Shown here one piece after another: positions 1 through 7,726 of a DNA stretch of 64,000 bases. Below the pieces are notes generated by a model. That model was not told where the DNA came from. It searched no databases and saw nothing but the letters and a program-made list of their open reading frames with translations. Numbering within the stretch: the first letter of the stretch is position 1; every line of letters begins with the position of its first letter. Position numbers and translations under genes: made by a program. The DNA is from Amphibacillus jilinensis Y1 (lineage in GTDB: Bacteria; Bacillota; Bacilli; Bacillales; Amphibacillaceae), in NCBI RefSeq assembly GCF_000306965.1, contig NZ_JH976443.1, positions 49,916 to 113,915 on the forward strand, read 5' to 3'.

Positions 1-44
1 ATAAGCCTTTAAATGTTGAGCTCTACTCAGTTTTCCATTAACAT

Positions 45-99
45 TTTATGCTTTCTAAACATACAAAAAAGGGCTTGGATTCAAGCTCATATTGAGACT
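45..99. repeat. 55-bp direct repeat, copy 1
   Basis: This stretch aligns without gaps to 7640-7694, with 50 of 55 positions identical and all mismatches clustered at repeat positions 11-17. It contains the hairpin GCTTG/CAAGC next to a run of six A (six T on the - strand), so it reads as an intrinsic terminator for - strand transcription. It lies just beyond the 3' end of a transposase fossil. Copy 2 is the apparent terminator of rplQ. Confidence 0.85.
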
Positions 100-171
100 T
101 CGCTTGTATAATATTTGAAGTTGGTGAAAGGAAAGCCCCATTTCTGATCTATGTGAAAAAGGGACCGAAAT

Positions 172-483
172 TCACGTGGCCACTGAAAACCTTACAATTT
201 TTTCAGTGGTCTCTCGAAGATCTGTCATAATTTTTACTTTATAAACCTTTTGGCACATATCTTCCTTAGCTAAAGGACAGTCCCTACATTCTTCCCTTTA
301 CTGTTTTCTTGATTCCCCATTGGTAGGAACTTCGGCTCGGCGTTCCGTTAGGGAAACATCCAACTGAGCCCCCATTTTCCTTTTATAAAGAGTAAGATTG
401 GCTTCTTTTTCAGCCTGTTCCTTTAACCATTGTTCACGCTCTTCTTTGAATTTTTGTTTGGATTCAGGTTTTTTAAGGATAAT
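172..483 (-). pseudogene. Transposase C-terminal remnant (IS1182-like)
   Basis: No intact gene is present. Reading the - strand from about 480 gives a coherent fragment: a basic, coiled stretch (KKPESKQKFKEEREQWLKEQ), then a region with YKRKMGAQLD, an in-frame TAA at 300-298, and then ECRDCPLAKEDMC before a final stop at 174-172. The paired cysteines followed by a basic tail resemble the zinc-binding region of IS1182-family DDE transposases. The family assignment is tentative. The N-terminal part and the catalytic residues are missing, and upstream sequence (484-540) stays open only with further frame changes. It is a fossil at the left edge of the PTS block. Confidence 0.45.
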
Positions 484-627
484 GAGCGCTCATATCTTAC
501 TCGCATAAATGCGTTTAAATAAGGGGCATTTAATGGTTTTTGGGTATGCCTAATAGCACCCAAATATATTAAATATTTCGAAATAGAAATCATTTGGTCT
601 TAGCGTTTGTATATATAATTTTTGAAT

Positions 628-667
628 TGTCCACAACATAGGACACAACTGTGTGTTTGCGCTTACA
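628..667 (+). promoter_or_regulatory. Operator palindrome and catabolite (cre-like) site upstream of the PTS operon
   Basis: TGTCC-N8-GGACA forms a perfect dyad at 628-645. TGTTTGCGCTTACA at 654-667 matches the CcpA cre consensus TGWNANCGNTNWCA at all but one fixed position. An AT-rich stretch at 671-687 (TATTATAGTATAAG) could hold the -10 element. Position and match suggest carbon catabolite control of the operon; the dyad's binding protein is unknown. Confidence 0.45.
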
Positions 668-704
668 AAAATATATTATAGTATAAGAGAAGGAGGTTAA
701 TGAA

Positions 705-2171
705 ATGCAGCTAAGTAAAAGAGAAGGTATAATTATTGATTTGTTGCTAAAAAATGGGTTATCTCTTACTGCAAACCAATTAGCTGATTTTGCTAACGTA
801 TCAACTAAAACTATTTATCGAACTGTAAAAAAGATAAATGAAGCATCAGAATCTGGTGAAGTCATAAACTCTGAACCAGGTAAAGGATTGATTTTAGACT
901 ATGACCGTTTCCTGAAAGAAAATGCCAAATCGGGGGGAGATGGCCGCATAACAGAACCGGTTGAAAGACGGCACAATATCATGTTAAGCCTGCTTTTCAA
1001 GTCGCCTAACAAAGTGGAAATTAATCATTTATTTGAGCCCTATTATGTGAGTGACACCGCAATCAGTGGTGATCTGCAAAAAATGGGCGATTATTTAGCT
1101 GCTTATCACATTCAACTAAAGCGTAGTCGCAAAAAGTTATATATAGAAGGAACAGAAAGGAGTATTCGTAAAGCAGTTCTATCAATCATAGCCAAAAATA
1201 ATCTCATCGATGATGTTTTTACTGCTAGCGCTCAATTAGTCAATTCCTATGATATTGATTTTATTACGGTGATTCTAGATTTCATCGATAAAAAAATGCA
1301 GACCACGATTGCCTATCCCTATAATGTCAATATTTTTTCTCATATATATATATTGGTTCAAAGAGTTCGACAGGGAAAGATTCTTCAAGGGAATAATGAT
1401 GAGTTGGATCATGAAGAAAAAAAGCTGATCAATAGCAATAATGCGTTTTATGAGGTTTCTAGACAGGTGATAAAAAAAATCAGTGTCTACCTTAATGTTG
1501 ATCTGCCAAATAGTGAAGTATTTTATCTGTTTCAATACTTGGTATCTTCGAGAATCGAGAGTCAAACATATAATGGAACTAAAAATAGGGAGCAAGCAAA
1601 AAAAATTGCAGAAGCATTTCTAAAAGAGATATCTAGCACATTAAAAATAACGTTAATTAAACAAGCTAACATTATGAATCTGCTAAGACATATCGAGCCT
1701 CTGCTTTATCGTCTCGAAAATGAAATCGTTATTAAAAACGGCATCCTAAAGGATATACTTCTTGAATATCCTGAAATGTTTCAAACAGTTCAGGATGCAG
1801 CCAGACATATAGAACAAGCAAACAAGCTTGCGTGCATTTCAGATGATGAAATCGGTTTTTTAACACTTTACTTTGTCAAATATAAGGAAATTTCACAAAA
1901 GCAAAAGCGCATTTTGATCATGTGCAGTTCGGGTATCGGTACCTCAGAATTGCTGAAGGTAAAAGTCCAACGAGCGTTTTCAAATGTTAAAATCGTCGAT
2001 GTGTTATCTTCAAGATTGTTTCAACAAAATATCGATAAATACAAAAACATTGACCTAATACTTACCACGATCCACCTAAACAAAAGTATCCCGATTCCTT
2101 CTGTTTTGGTGAACTCAGTTTTTACTAAGCAAGATGAGGAACGAGTAAAACAGTTTCTAGGAGGTATTTAA
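705..2171 (+). CDS. PRD-domain PTS transcriptional regulator (BglG/MtlR/LicR type)
   Basis: This 488-residue DNA-binding activator or antiterminator is probably controlled by PTS phosphorylation. The order is an HTH_11 winged helix (about residues 1-60), a second helix-turn-helix region (about 85-160), PRD1 (about 170-275, His in IFSHIYILVQRV), PRD2 (about 300-395, His in LLRHIEPLLYRL) and a GatB-like EIIB domain beginning RILIMCSSGIGTSE, with its phosphoacceptor-type Cys at about residue 407. Full-length MtlR/LicR proteins carry a further C-terminal EIIA domain. Here the protein stops after EIIB, and a separate EIIA gene starts 2 nt later. The AAGGAGG site 5-8 nt upstream supports the ATG. 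It is the first gene of the PTS operon and most likely its regulator. Confidence 0.9.
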   Translation: MQLSKREGIIIDLLLKNGLSLTANQLADFANVSTKTIYRTVKKINEASESGEVINSEPGKGLILDYDRFLKENAKSGGDGRITEPVERRHNIMLSLLFKSPNKVEINHLFEPYYVSDTAISGDLQKMGDYLAAYHIQLKRSRKKLYIEGTERSIRKAVLSIIAKNNLIDDVFTASAQLVNSYDIDFITVILDFIDKKMQTTIAYPYNVNIFSHIYILVQRVRQGKILQGNNDELDHEEKKLINSNNAFYEVSRQVIKKISVYLNVDLPNSEVFYLFQYLVSSRIESQTYNGTKNREQAKKIAEAFLKEISSTLKITLIKQANIMNLLRHIEPLLYRLENEIVIKNGILKDILLEYPEMFQTVQDAARHIEQANKLACISDDEIGFLTLYFVKYKEISQKQKRILIMCSSGIGTSELLKVKVQRAFSNVKIVDVLSSRLFQQNIDKYKNIDLILTTIHLNKSIPIPSVLVNSVFTKQDEERVKQFLGGI

Positions 2172-2173
2172 TC

Positions 2174-2656
2174 ATGAACGAGTTAACTGATCAATTTAGC
2201 ATTGCTGACGTGATCACTAAGGATTTGATCAACTTAGACTTAAAAGCCCAAAATAAAGAAGATGCCATCATCGAACTTTCTCAGATGCTGTTTGATAAAG
2301 GCATAATCAATAGTGTTGACGATTTTTCTAAAGATGTCTTTGGGCGTGAAAAAGAAGGAATGACCGGATTAGGACAGGGAACTGCCATCCCTCATGGAAA
2401 ATCAGATAGCGTGGTTAAAACATCGTTAGCTATTGGCCGAACAAACCTCCCTATCAAGTGGGAATCACTTGATGAAAAACCAGTGAATATCATCATTTTG
2501 TTTGCAGTAAGAAATACGGATGCAAACACGGTGCATATTAAATTATTGCAGAGAGTTGCAATGCTTTTGGCAGATGAAGATTTTATCCATCACCTTCATA
2601 CTGTGGAATCAAAAGATAAAATGCTAGAACTCTTATCCAAGGAACCCACAGAGTAA
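2174..2656 (+). CDS. PTS fructose-family EIIA protein
   Basis: This cytoplasmic phosphocarrier takes phosphate from HPr and hands it to EIIB. The 160 residues form a single PTS_EIIA type-2 domain. The active-site His is His74 in GTAIPHGKSD, and the flanking GLGQGTAIPH block is typical of the fructose/mannitol class. The start lies 2 nt after the regulator's stop codon with AGGAGG inside the end of that gene, so the two are probably translationally coupled. It may serve both sugar transport and phosphorylation of the PRD regulator, whose own EIIA domain is absent. Confidence 0.93.
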   Translation: MNELTDQFSIADVITKDLINLDLKAQNKEDAIIELSQMLFDKGIINSVDDFSKDVFGREKEGMTGLGQGTAIPHGKSDSVVKTSLAIGRTNLPIKWESLDEKPVNIIILFAVRNTDANTVHIKLLQRVAMLLADEDFIHHLHTVESKDKMLELLSKEPTE

Positions 2657-2673
2657 AGAAAGGAGGGATTTGC

Positions 2674-2985
2674 ATGAAAATAATTGGCGTTGCAGCTTGC
2701 ACATCTGGTATTGCCCACACGTATATTGCCAAGGGAAAAATAGTGAAAGCAGCTCAAGCGTTAGGGCACACCGCTAACATTGAAACCCAAGGCACTATCG
2801 GTACAGAGGATGAGTTGACACCAGAGGAAATTAAGGCTGCTGATGTTGTAATCATTGCTGCAGATATCAAAATTGGCGGTAGAGAACGCTTCAAAGGAAA
2901 GAAGATAGTGGAAGTACCAACTAGTATGGTAATCAAGGCACCAAAGGGACTTATTAAAAAAATCGAAGAAGAATTGAAAAAGTGA
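2674..2985 (+). CDS. PTS fructose-specific EIIB component
   Basis: This is the 103-residue stand-alone EIIB of the fructose class. Phosphate passes from EIIA to Cys9 in the loop ACTSGIAHT and then to the sugar bound in EIIC. The fold ends with IEEELKK. FruA proteins usually fuse EIIB and EIIC (and often EIIA), so this operon encodes the three parts separately, as in FrvABC/FrwBC-like systems. It sits 17 nt after EIIA with its own AAGGAGG site. Confidence 0.93.
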   Translation: MKIIGVAACTSGIAHTYIAKGKIVKAAQALGHTANIETQGTIGTEDELTPEEIKAADVVIIAADIKIGGRERFKGKKIVEVPTSMVIKAPKGLIKKIEEELKK

Positions 2986-3013
2986 ATAATTCAAAATCAG
3001 GAGGGTGAAATAA

Positions 3014-4099
3014 ATGTGGAAAAAGTTACAGCTAAAAAAACATGCACTGACTGCGATTTCTTATATGCTTCCAGTTGTTGTAACGGCCGGTCTTTTGATA
3101 GCGATTGGTAATTTAACAGGGGGACAAGTAATTGAAAATTACAAAATTCCTTATTCTCTCCCCGACGCATTAGTTTCACTTGGTGTTTTAGGCATGGGAT
3201 TATTAGCGCCAGTGATTTCTGCAGCTATTGCTTATTCGATTGCTGATCGTCCTGGAATTGGTCCTGGTTTATTCATGGGATTGGTTGCCAATAGTATTGG
3301 GGCTGGTTTTCTTGGAGGTATGCTTGGAGGTTATCTAATTGGTTTCTTCATCAAATGGTTGGTTAAGCATTTAAAGGTTCCAAAATGGGCACAAGGTTTA
3401 ATGCCGATGATGATTGTACCTTTGTTATCAACCTTGATCATTGGTTTGTTGATGTTTTTTGTTGTCGGCGTGCCGATTGTATGGGCAACTGAAGCAATGA
3501 CCAGTTTCCTTGCTGGTCTTCAGAGTTCAGGCAAATTTCTATTTGGCGTAATTATGGGAGGGATGGCGGCATTTGACTTTGGGGGACCCGTTAACAAAGT
3601 AGCTTCACTATTTGCTGATGGATTGCTCCTTGAAGGTGTACAAGAACCAGAAGCCGTTAAAGTGTTAGCTTCAATGGTACCTCCGTTTGGTGTGACAATC
3701 TCTTGGGTATTGTCGAAGGTCTTCAACAAACAAAAATTCACAACCGGAGAAGAAGATAATATAAAAATCGCTTTTCCAATGGGCCTATGTATGATTACGG
3801 AGGGAGTAATACCAATTGCAGCGGTCGATCCAATCCGGGTGATTGTGTCCTGTGTAGTCGGCGCAGCAATTGGTGGTGGATTGAGTATGTCATGGGGTGT
3901 TGGTTCACCAGTTCCATCTGGCGGAGTATTTATTATTCCTGCAATGACGGATCCTGTGAAATTCACCATTGCTTTGCTAATTGGTTCGGTAATCACTGGT
4001 GTGTTGTTGTTCGTTCTTAAGAAAAAGCCTACCACTAACATAGCTATAAAGGATGACTTAGAGGAAGAAGTTGATTTCTCTGATATTACTATCAATTGA
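3014..4099 (+). CDS. PTS fructose-family EIIC permease
   Basis: This is the 361-residue membrane component that binds and translocates the sugar during phosphorylation. About nine hydrophobic segments are visible, starting with LPVVVTAGLLIAIG. The conserved fructose EIIC block FDFGGPVNKVA occurs near residue 190, followed by ITEGVIPIA and GGGLSMSWGVGSPVPSGG. The C-terminus is acidic and cytoplasmic (DDLEEEVDFSD). It follows EIIB by 28 nt with GGAGG in between. The substrate cannot be read from sequence; the two aldolases downstream point to a ketose. Confidence 0.93.
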   Translation: MWKKLQLKKHALTAISYMLPVVVTAGLLIAIGNLTGGQVIENYKIPYSLPDALVSLGVLGMGLLAPVISAAIAYSIADRPGIGPGLFMGLVANSIGAGFLGGMLGGYLIGFFIKWLVKHLKVPKWAQGLMPMMIVPLLSTLIIGLLMFFVVGVPIVWATEAMTSFLAGLQSSGKFLFGVIMGGMAAFDFGGPVNKVASLFADGLLLEGVQEPEAVKVLASMVPPFGVTISWVLSKVFNKQKFTTGEEDNIKIAFPMGLCMITEGVIPIAAVDPIRVIVSCVVGAAIGGGLSMSWGVGSPVPSGGVFIIPAMTDPVKFTIALLIGSVITGVLLFVLKKKPTTNIAIKDDLEEEVDFSDITIN

Positions 4100-4111
4100 G
4101 GAGGTTTTAGA

Positions 4112-4954
4112 ATGTATGTTTCTATGAAAGGAATGCTTCAGCGAGCTAATGAAGGTAAGTATGGAGTGATGGCTATCAACTGTTTCAACCTTGAAACAGC
4201 AAAAGCTGTGATTGAGGCTGCTGAAGAGTCTAGATCTCCAATCATTATTGATTTGCTTCAGGAGCATTTGAAACAGCATTTAGATTATCGCTATTTAACG
4301 CAACCCATCATCCGTATGGCTAATAACGCAAGCGTTGAAGTAGCGATCAATTTAGATCATGGTCAAGATGTTGCATATGTGAAGCAGTGTCTAAACGAAG
4401 GATTTTCGAGTGTGATGATGGACGCCTCCATGTATTCGTTGGAAGAAAATATTCGAATCACAAAAGAGATGGTTCAGTTTGCGCAAGTATATGATGCCAG
4501 TGTTGAGGCTGAGGTAGGGGACATGGGAAGTAATTGGACCGACGAGGATATGTTCACCGATCCTGACGATGCGATTAGATTTATTAAAGAAACTGGCGTG
4601 GATTGCTTAGCTGTTTCTTATGGATCTACCCATGGAGATTATCCAAAAGGGGCTATTCCAGCACTTAGGTTTGATATCGTGGAAAAAATTAAAAAAAACA
4701 CTAACCTTCCGCTAGTGTTACATGGTGGATCAGGTACTGGTGAAGAAAATATCAAAAAGTCTATCGAATTGGGAATCAATAAGATTAATGTCGGCTCTGA
4801 CTTTATGCGAGGCCAAGTGGACGATATCTATCAACAATTAAAAGAGAACCCACAGATTGGTTATCCTGACTTAATACATCATACGGTTGCAGCCGGTAAA
4901 GAAGTTGTTAAGCGGTATATCCAAATTGCGGGCTCTCAAAATAAGTCACTTTAA
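4112..4954 (+). CDS. Class II ketose (bis)phosphate aldolase, paralog 1
   Basis: This zinc-dependent aldolase is predicted to split a ketose phosphate into dihydroxyacetone phosphate and an aldehyde. Its 280 residues match the FbaA/GatY/KbaY fold. Zinc and catalytic positions are visible as Asp82-His83 (NLDHGQD), Glu132/Glu134 (VEAEVG), His174 (GSTHGDY) and His204 (LVLHGGSGTG). GSDFMRG replaces the commoner NVAT/NVST phosphate loop, which makes it less typical than paralog 2. The start ATG follows GAGGAGG, which overlaps the EIIC stop, so it is in the PTS operon. The true substrate (fructose-, tagatose- or another ketose phosphate) is open. Confidence 0.85.
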   Translation: MYVSMKGMLQRANEGKYGVMAINCFNLETAKAVIEAAEESRSPIIIDLLQEHLKQHLDYRYLTQPIIRMANNASVEVAINLDHGQDVAYVKQCLNEGFSSVMMDASMYSLEENIRITKEMVQFAQVYDASVEAEVGDMGSNWTDEDMFTDPDDAIRFIKETGVDCLAVSYGSTHGDYPKGAIPALRFDIVEKIKKNTNLPLVLHGGSGTGEENIKKSIELGINKINVGSDFMRGQVDDIYQQLKENPQIGYPDLIHHTVAAGKEVVKRYIQIAGSQNKSL

Positions 4955-4987
4955 TAATACTATAAATTAGATGAAGAAGGTAATGAA

Positions 4988-5887
4988 ATGTTAATCAATA
5001 TGAACCAAATGTTAGAGTTAGCGAAAAAAAATAAATTTGCTGTAGGCGCGTTTAATGTAGCGGACAGTAATTTCCTAAGAGTGGTTATCGAGGCTGCTGA
5101 GGAAAATGATGCCCCAGCAATTATTGCTGTTCATCCTACAGAGCTTGAGTTTACTAAAGATGAATTTTTCCAATATACTGTTTCTCGTTTGAAAAATAGC
5201 AGTGTTCCTTTTGTTCTCCATATGGATCATGGGGACAGCTTGGCAAGCATAATGCGGGCGATCCACAGTGGGTTCAGTTCCGTAATGATTGATGGCTCAT
5301 TACTGCCATTCGAAGAAAACATTCAAATGACTAAAGAAGTTGTTCAAGTTTGTCATAAAATTGGCGTTTCTGTTGAGGGCGAGCTGGGGACTATCGGCAA
5401 TACGGGAACTTCCATTGAAGGTGGTGTTTCAAAGGTAATCTATACCCAACCTGAAGATGCAGAAAAATTCATTGAAGAAACAGGCATTGATACCTTAGCT
5501 GTTGCTATCGGAACAGCACATGGCATTTATCCAAAAGATGTAAAACCCGAATTGAAAATGGATGTATTAAAGGCGATTAAAGAAACAGTGGATATTCCTT
5601 TGGTTCTTCATGGAGGCTCAGCAAATCCAGATGAAGAAATTGCAAGAGCGGTGGAGATCGGCATCCAAAAGGTGAATATTTCCTCTGATTACAAATATGC
5701 ATTCTATAAAAAATGCCGTGAAATTTTATCAACTACTGAATTGTGGGATCCGAATGCAATTTATCCTGAATGTATCCTCGAGGCTAAAAAAGTCGTAAAA
5801 CAAAAAATGACATTGTTTAATTCTATTAACAAAGCTGAGTTATATCGAAATCTAAATGTTAGGCCTTGGAGAAATGAACTGAACTGA
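4988..5887 (+). CDS. Class II ketose (bis)phosphate aldolase, paralog 2
   Basis: This second zinc aldolase has 299 residues and lies 33 nt after the first. Residues match GatY/KbaY closely: Asp80-His81 (LHMDHGDS), SVEGELG (128-134), His178 (IGTAHG) and His208 (LVLHGGSANPDEE). The DHAP phosphate loop reads KVNISSDYK. An extra C-terminal tail of about 20 residues ends RNLNVRPWRNELN. Two aldolases side by side imply either two substrates, two stereoisomers, or a heteromer. A terminator-like hairpin follows immediately. Confidence 0.87.
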   Translation: MLINMNQMLELAKKNKFAVGAFNVADSNFLRVVIEAAEENDAPAIIAVHPTELEFTKDEFFQYTVSRLKNSSVPFVLHMDHGDSLASIMRAIHSGFSSVMIDGSLLPFEENIQMTKEVVQVCHKIGVSVEGELGTIGNTGTSIEGGVSKVIYTQPEDAEKFIEETGIDTLAVAIGTAHGIYPKDVKPELKMDVLKAIKETVDIPLVLHGGSANPDEEIARAVEIGIQKVNISSDYKYAFYKKCREILSTTELWDPNAIYPECILEAKKVVKQKMTLFNSINKAELYRNLNVRPWRNELN

Positions 5888-5898
5888 ATCAGCTATTG

Positions 5899-5931
5899 AA
5901 AATTGCCAAGGGCTCTCTCTTGGCGATTTTT
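5899..5931 (+). terminator. Intrinsic terminator or attenuator after aldolase 2
   Basis: AATTGCCAAG and CTTGGCGATT form a stem of about ten pairs closed by an eight-base loop and followed by TTTTT. It lies between aldolase 2 and the ROK kinase, so distal expression would need read-through or a separate promoter. Confidence 0.75.
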
Positions 5932-5952
5932 CACAAAAAGGGGTGAAGAAAA

Positions 5953-6819
5953 ATGCTTGGAGGTATTGAAGCTGGCGGAACAAAATTCATTGGTGCTGTC
6001 TGTGATAACGAATTAAACATTATTGATAGGGTTGAAATTCCTACAACTACACCGAACGAAACATTCAAACACTTATTCGATTTTTTTGATAAGTATCAGT
6101 TGAATAGTTTGGGTATAGGTTCGTTTGGCCCAATCGGAATCGATAAAAATAAGGCAGACTATGGTTATCTATTGTCCACTCCCAAAAAAGGGTGGACGAA
6201 CTTTGATTTTCTTGGAGAAATCAGAAAGCGTTATTCAGTTCCTTATGTATGGACTACGGATGTGAACGTTGCAGCTTATGCTGAGATAAAAAGGGGAGCT
6301 GCGAAAGGAAAAAAGAGTTGTGTTTATTTGACTGTTGGAACCGGAATCGGTGGTGGAGCTGTTTTCAAGGATCAATTGCTTCAAGGAATTAATCATCCCG
6401 AAATGGGGCATATTTTTGTGAAGAGGCATGAATCAGATGATTATTGGGGGTGTTGTCCTTATCACAAAGATTGTTTAGAGGGGCTAGCCTCTGGTTCATC
6501 CTTGATAGGTAGAACTGGTAAGCTGGGAGAAATGATTGATAAGCGTGATCCGATTTGGGATAAACAGGCATACTATCTGGCGCAAGCGTTAGTGAATTAT
6601 ACGATGGTATTATCTCCCGAGATAATTGTTTTAGGAGGTGGGGTCATGAAACAAAATCATATGATTGGAAGAATTCACAAGGAGTTTGACCGATTGTTGA
6701 ATGAGTATGTTACTCTTCCACCAACAGAGGAATATATTGTTCCTTGGGGTTTGTCAGGAGAAAGTGGTATTGTAGGGGCATTACTATTAGCCCAAAATGA
6801 ATTTGATCAGTCAAAATAA
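5953..6819 (+). CDS. ROK-family sugar kinase (fructokinase type)
   Basis: This 288-residue ROK kinase is predicted to phosphorylate a free ketose such as fructose with ATP. The N-terminal GGIEAGGTKF is the phosphate-binding loop, and Asp103 in TTDVNVAAYAE is the expected catalytic base. TVGTGIGGG is the second ATP motif. The zinc site His-x-x-Cys-type cluster is visible as HPEMGH followed by GCCPYHKDC. The arrangement matches Bacillus fructokinases of the GmuE/YdhR group. GGGGTG lies 8 nt before the ATG. It is co-oriented with the aldolases, but a terminator hairpin separates them. No 1-phosphofructokinase is present in the cassette. Confidence 0.88.
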   Translation: MLGGIEAGGTKFIGAVCDNELNIIDRVEIPTTTPNETFKHLFDFFDKYQLNSLGIGSFGPIGIDKNKADYGYLLSTPKKGWTNFDFLGEIRKRYSVPYVWTTDVNVAAYAEIKRGAAKGKKSCVYLTVGTGIGGGAVFKDQLLQGINHPEMGHIFVKRHESDDYWGCCPYHKDCLEGLASGSSLIGRTGKLGEMIDKRDPIWDKQAYYLAQALVNYTMVLSPEIIVLGGGVMKQNHMIGRIHKEFDRLLNEYVTLPPTEEYIVPWGLSGESGIVGALLLAQNEFDQSK

Positions 6820-6875
6820 AGAAAAATTTCATTCAAGAGTGCAAATCAAGTATCTGCGCTTTTTGTGAACTAAAC

Positions 6876-7346
6876 TTAACTGTAAACGCGATACAAAAAT
6901 AAATCGTTTCGTTCGGTGCAATTTTCTTTCGTCATGAGCCGTTGAACCGTCGTGGCAGACACAGCCGTATCCTTTGCGATATCTTTTAAAGACTGCGCTT
7001 CTGCCGCCTTGATTAAAACACGTGCTTTCGTATATTTCGAAAGATAACAATATTTTCCAACAAGAGATGTAGCCGCCGTAAACGTATTCCCACACGCCTT
7101 ACACTTAAAGCGTTGCTTTCTCAAATTCAGATAGGTTTTCTTCACTCCACCAATCGGAAGTGTCATACGTGAGCATTGTGTGCCATTTTTATATATCGTG
7201 TAATCTTCATTCTTAAACGCCGCAACATGTGCAAACTTCTTGAATATGACAAGTGCGTTCCCTCCCGGATTGGTTTTCGTTGACTTTAATTCTACAGGGA
7301 AACGCATTTGTTTTCTATCTATAGAAATAGAAATGGGTTCGATCAT
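6876..7346 (-). pseudogene. ISL3-family transposase fossil (N-terminal part)
   Basis: The - strand reads YTIYKNGTQCSRMTL, YLNLRKQRFKCKACGNTFTA and an HTH-like SLKDIAKDTAVSATTVQRL, which match the N-terminal zinc-finger/HTH region of ISL3 transposases. The family's first C-x2-C pair is lost in this frame, but another frame around 7215-7235 reads CTCCGV, so compensating indels have occurred. The frame ends after about 156 residues, without the DDE core. An ISL3-type terminal sequence GGTTCTTTGTCAAA lies on the - strand at 7634-7621. The element is dead. Confidence 0.8.
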
Positions 7347-7468
7347 CCAGTGATTCGCTTTCCGCAGGCACGGCTTCAGCTAACTCATGTGCGCACAAAA
7401 CGCGCACATGAGTGGATCTTCAGCTCGTGCTATTCCTGCAGGAGTCTCATCACTTCCTGACCGAACCC
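7335..7468. repeat. Bacillaceae palindromic intergenic repeat
   Basis: This 134-bp unit begins GGGTTCGATCATCCAGTGAT and ends ATCACTTCCTGACCGAACCC, so its ends are inverted repeats. The interior carries TTCGCTTTCCGC, GGCTTCAGC, a perfect CATGTGCGC/GCGCACATG stem, TTCAGCTCG and TCCTGCAGGAGTC. This matches from memory a mosaic structured repeat common in Bacillus-group intergenic regions (GAGACTCCTGC...CCCGCGGAAAGCGA). It appears inserted in, or abutting, the N-terminus of the ISL3 fossil. Confidence 0.7.
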
Positions 7469-7620
7469 GTATGAATTTACGTGTAGATAACTAAGTTAAG
7501 ATCTATTGAATCGAAATCAGCCCAAAATGCACCTAACCAAACATTCAAGCAGCATAATCCGACTTGAATATTTGTGAAATTCATCTATAAAATTGCCGGC
7601 AAAAATTCTCACCAACGTCA

Positions 7621-7634
7621 TTTGACAAAGAACC
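7621..7634 (-). mobile_element. ISL3-family terminal inverted repeat (single surviving end)
   Basis: The - strand reads GGTTCTTTGTCAAA, in line with the GGnTCTTnG ends of ISL3 elements. It faces the transposase fossil and lies five bases from the start of the 55-bp repeat copy 2. No matching opposite end is found between 6820 and 6880, so the left end has been deleted. Confidence 0.55.
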
Positions 7635-7639
7635 GAAAA

Positions 7640-7694
7640 TTTATGCTTTACTAGCGTACAAAAAAGGGCTTGGATTCAAGCTCATATTGAGACT
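7640..7694. repeat. 55-bp direct repeat, copy 2
   Basis: This is the partner of 45-99. Together the two copies enclose the PTS cassette and the insertion-sequence remnants. Confidence 0.85.
7660..7683 (-). terminator. rplQ operon intrinsic terminator
   Basis: On the - strand GAGCTTG pairs with CAAGCCC (one mismatch) around a short AATC loop, followed by TTTTTTG. It starts 44 nt after the rplQ stop and ends the alpha operon. It lies inside repeat copy 2. Confidence 0.75.
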
Positions 7695-7726
7695 CTATCC
7701 TGCCCTTGATTCTATCTATTATTCAG

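Noticed and set aside
3520..4095. 191-codon open frame on the - strand opposite EIIC
   Set aside because: It is the antisense of a clear EIIC gene, has no ribosome binding site and shows no recognisable motif.
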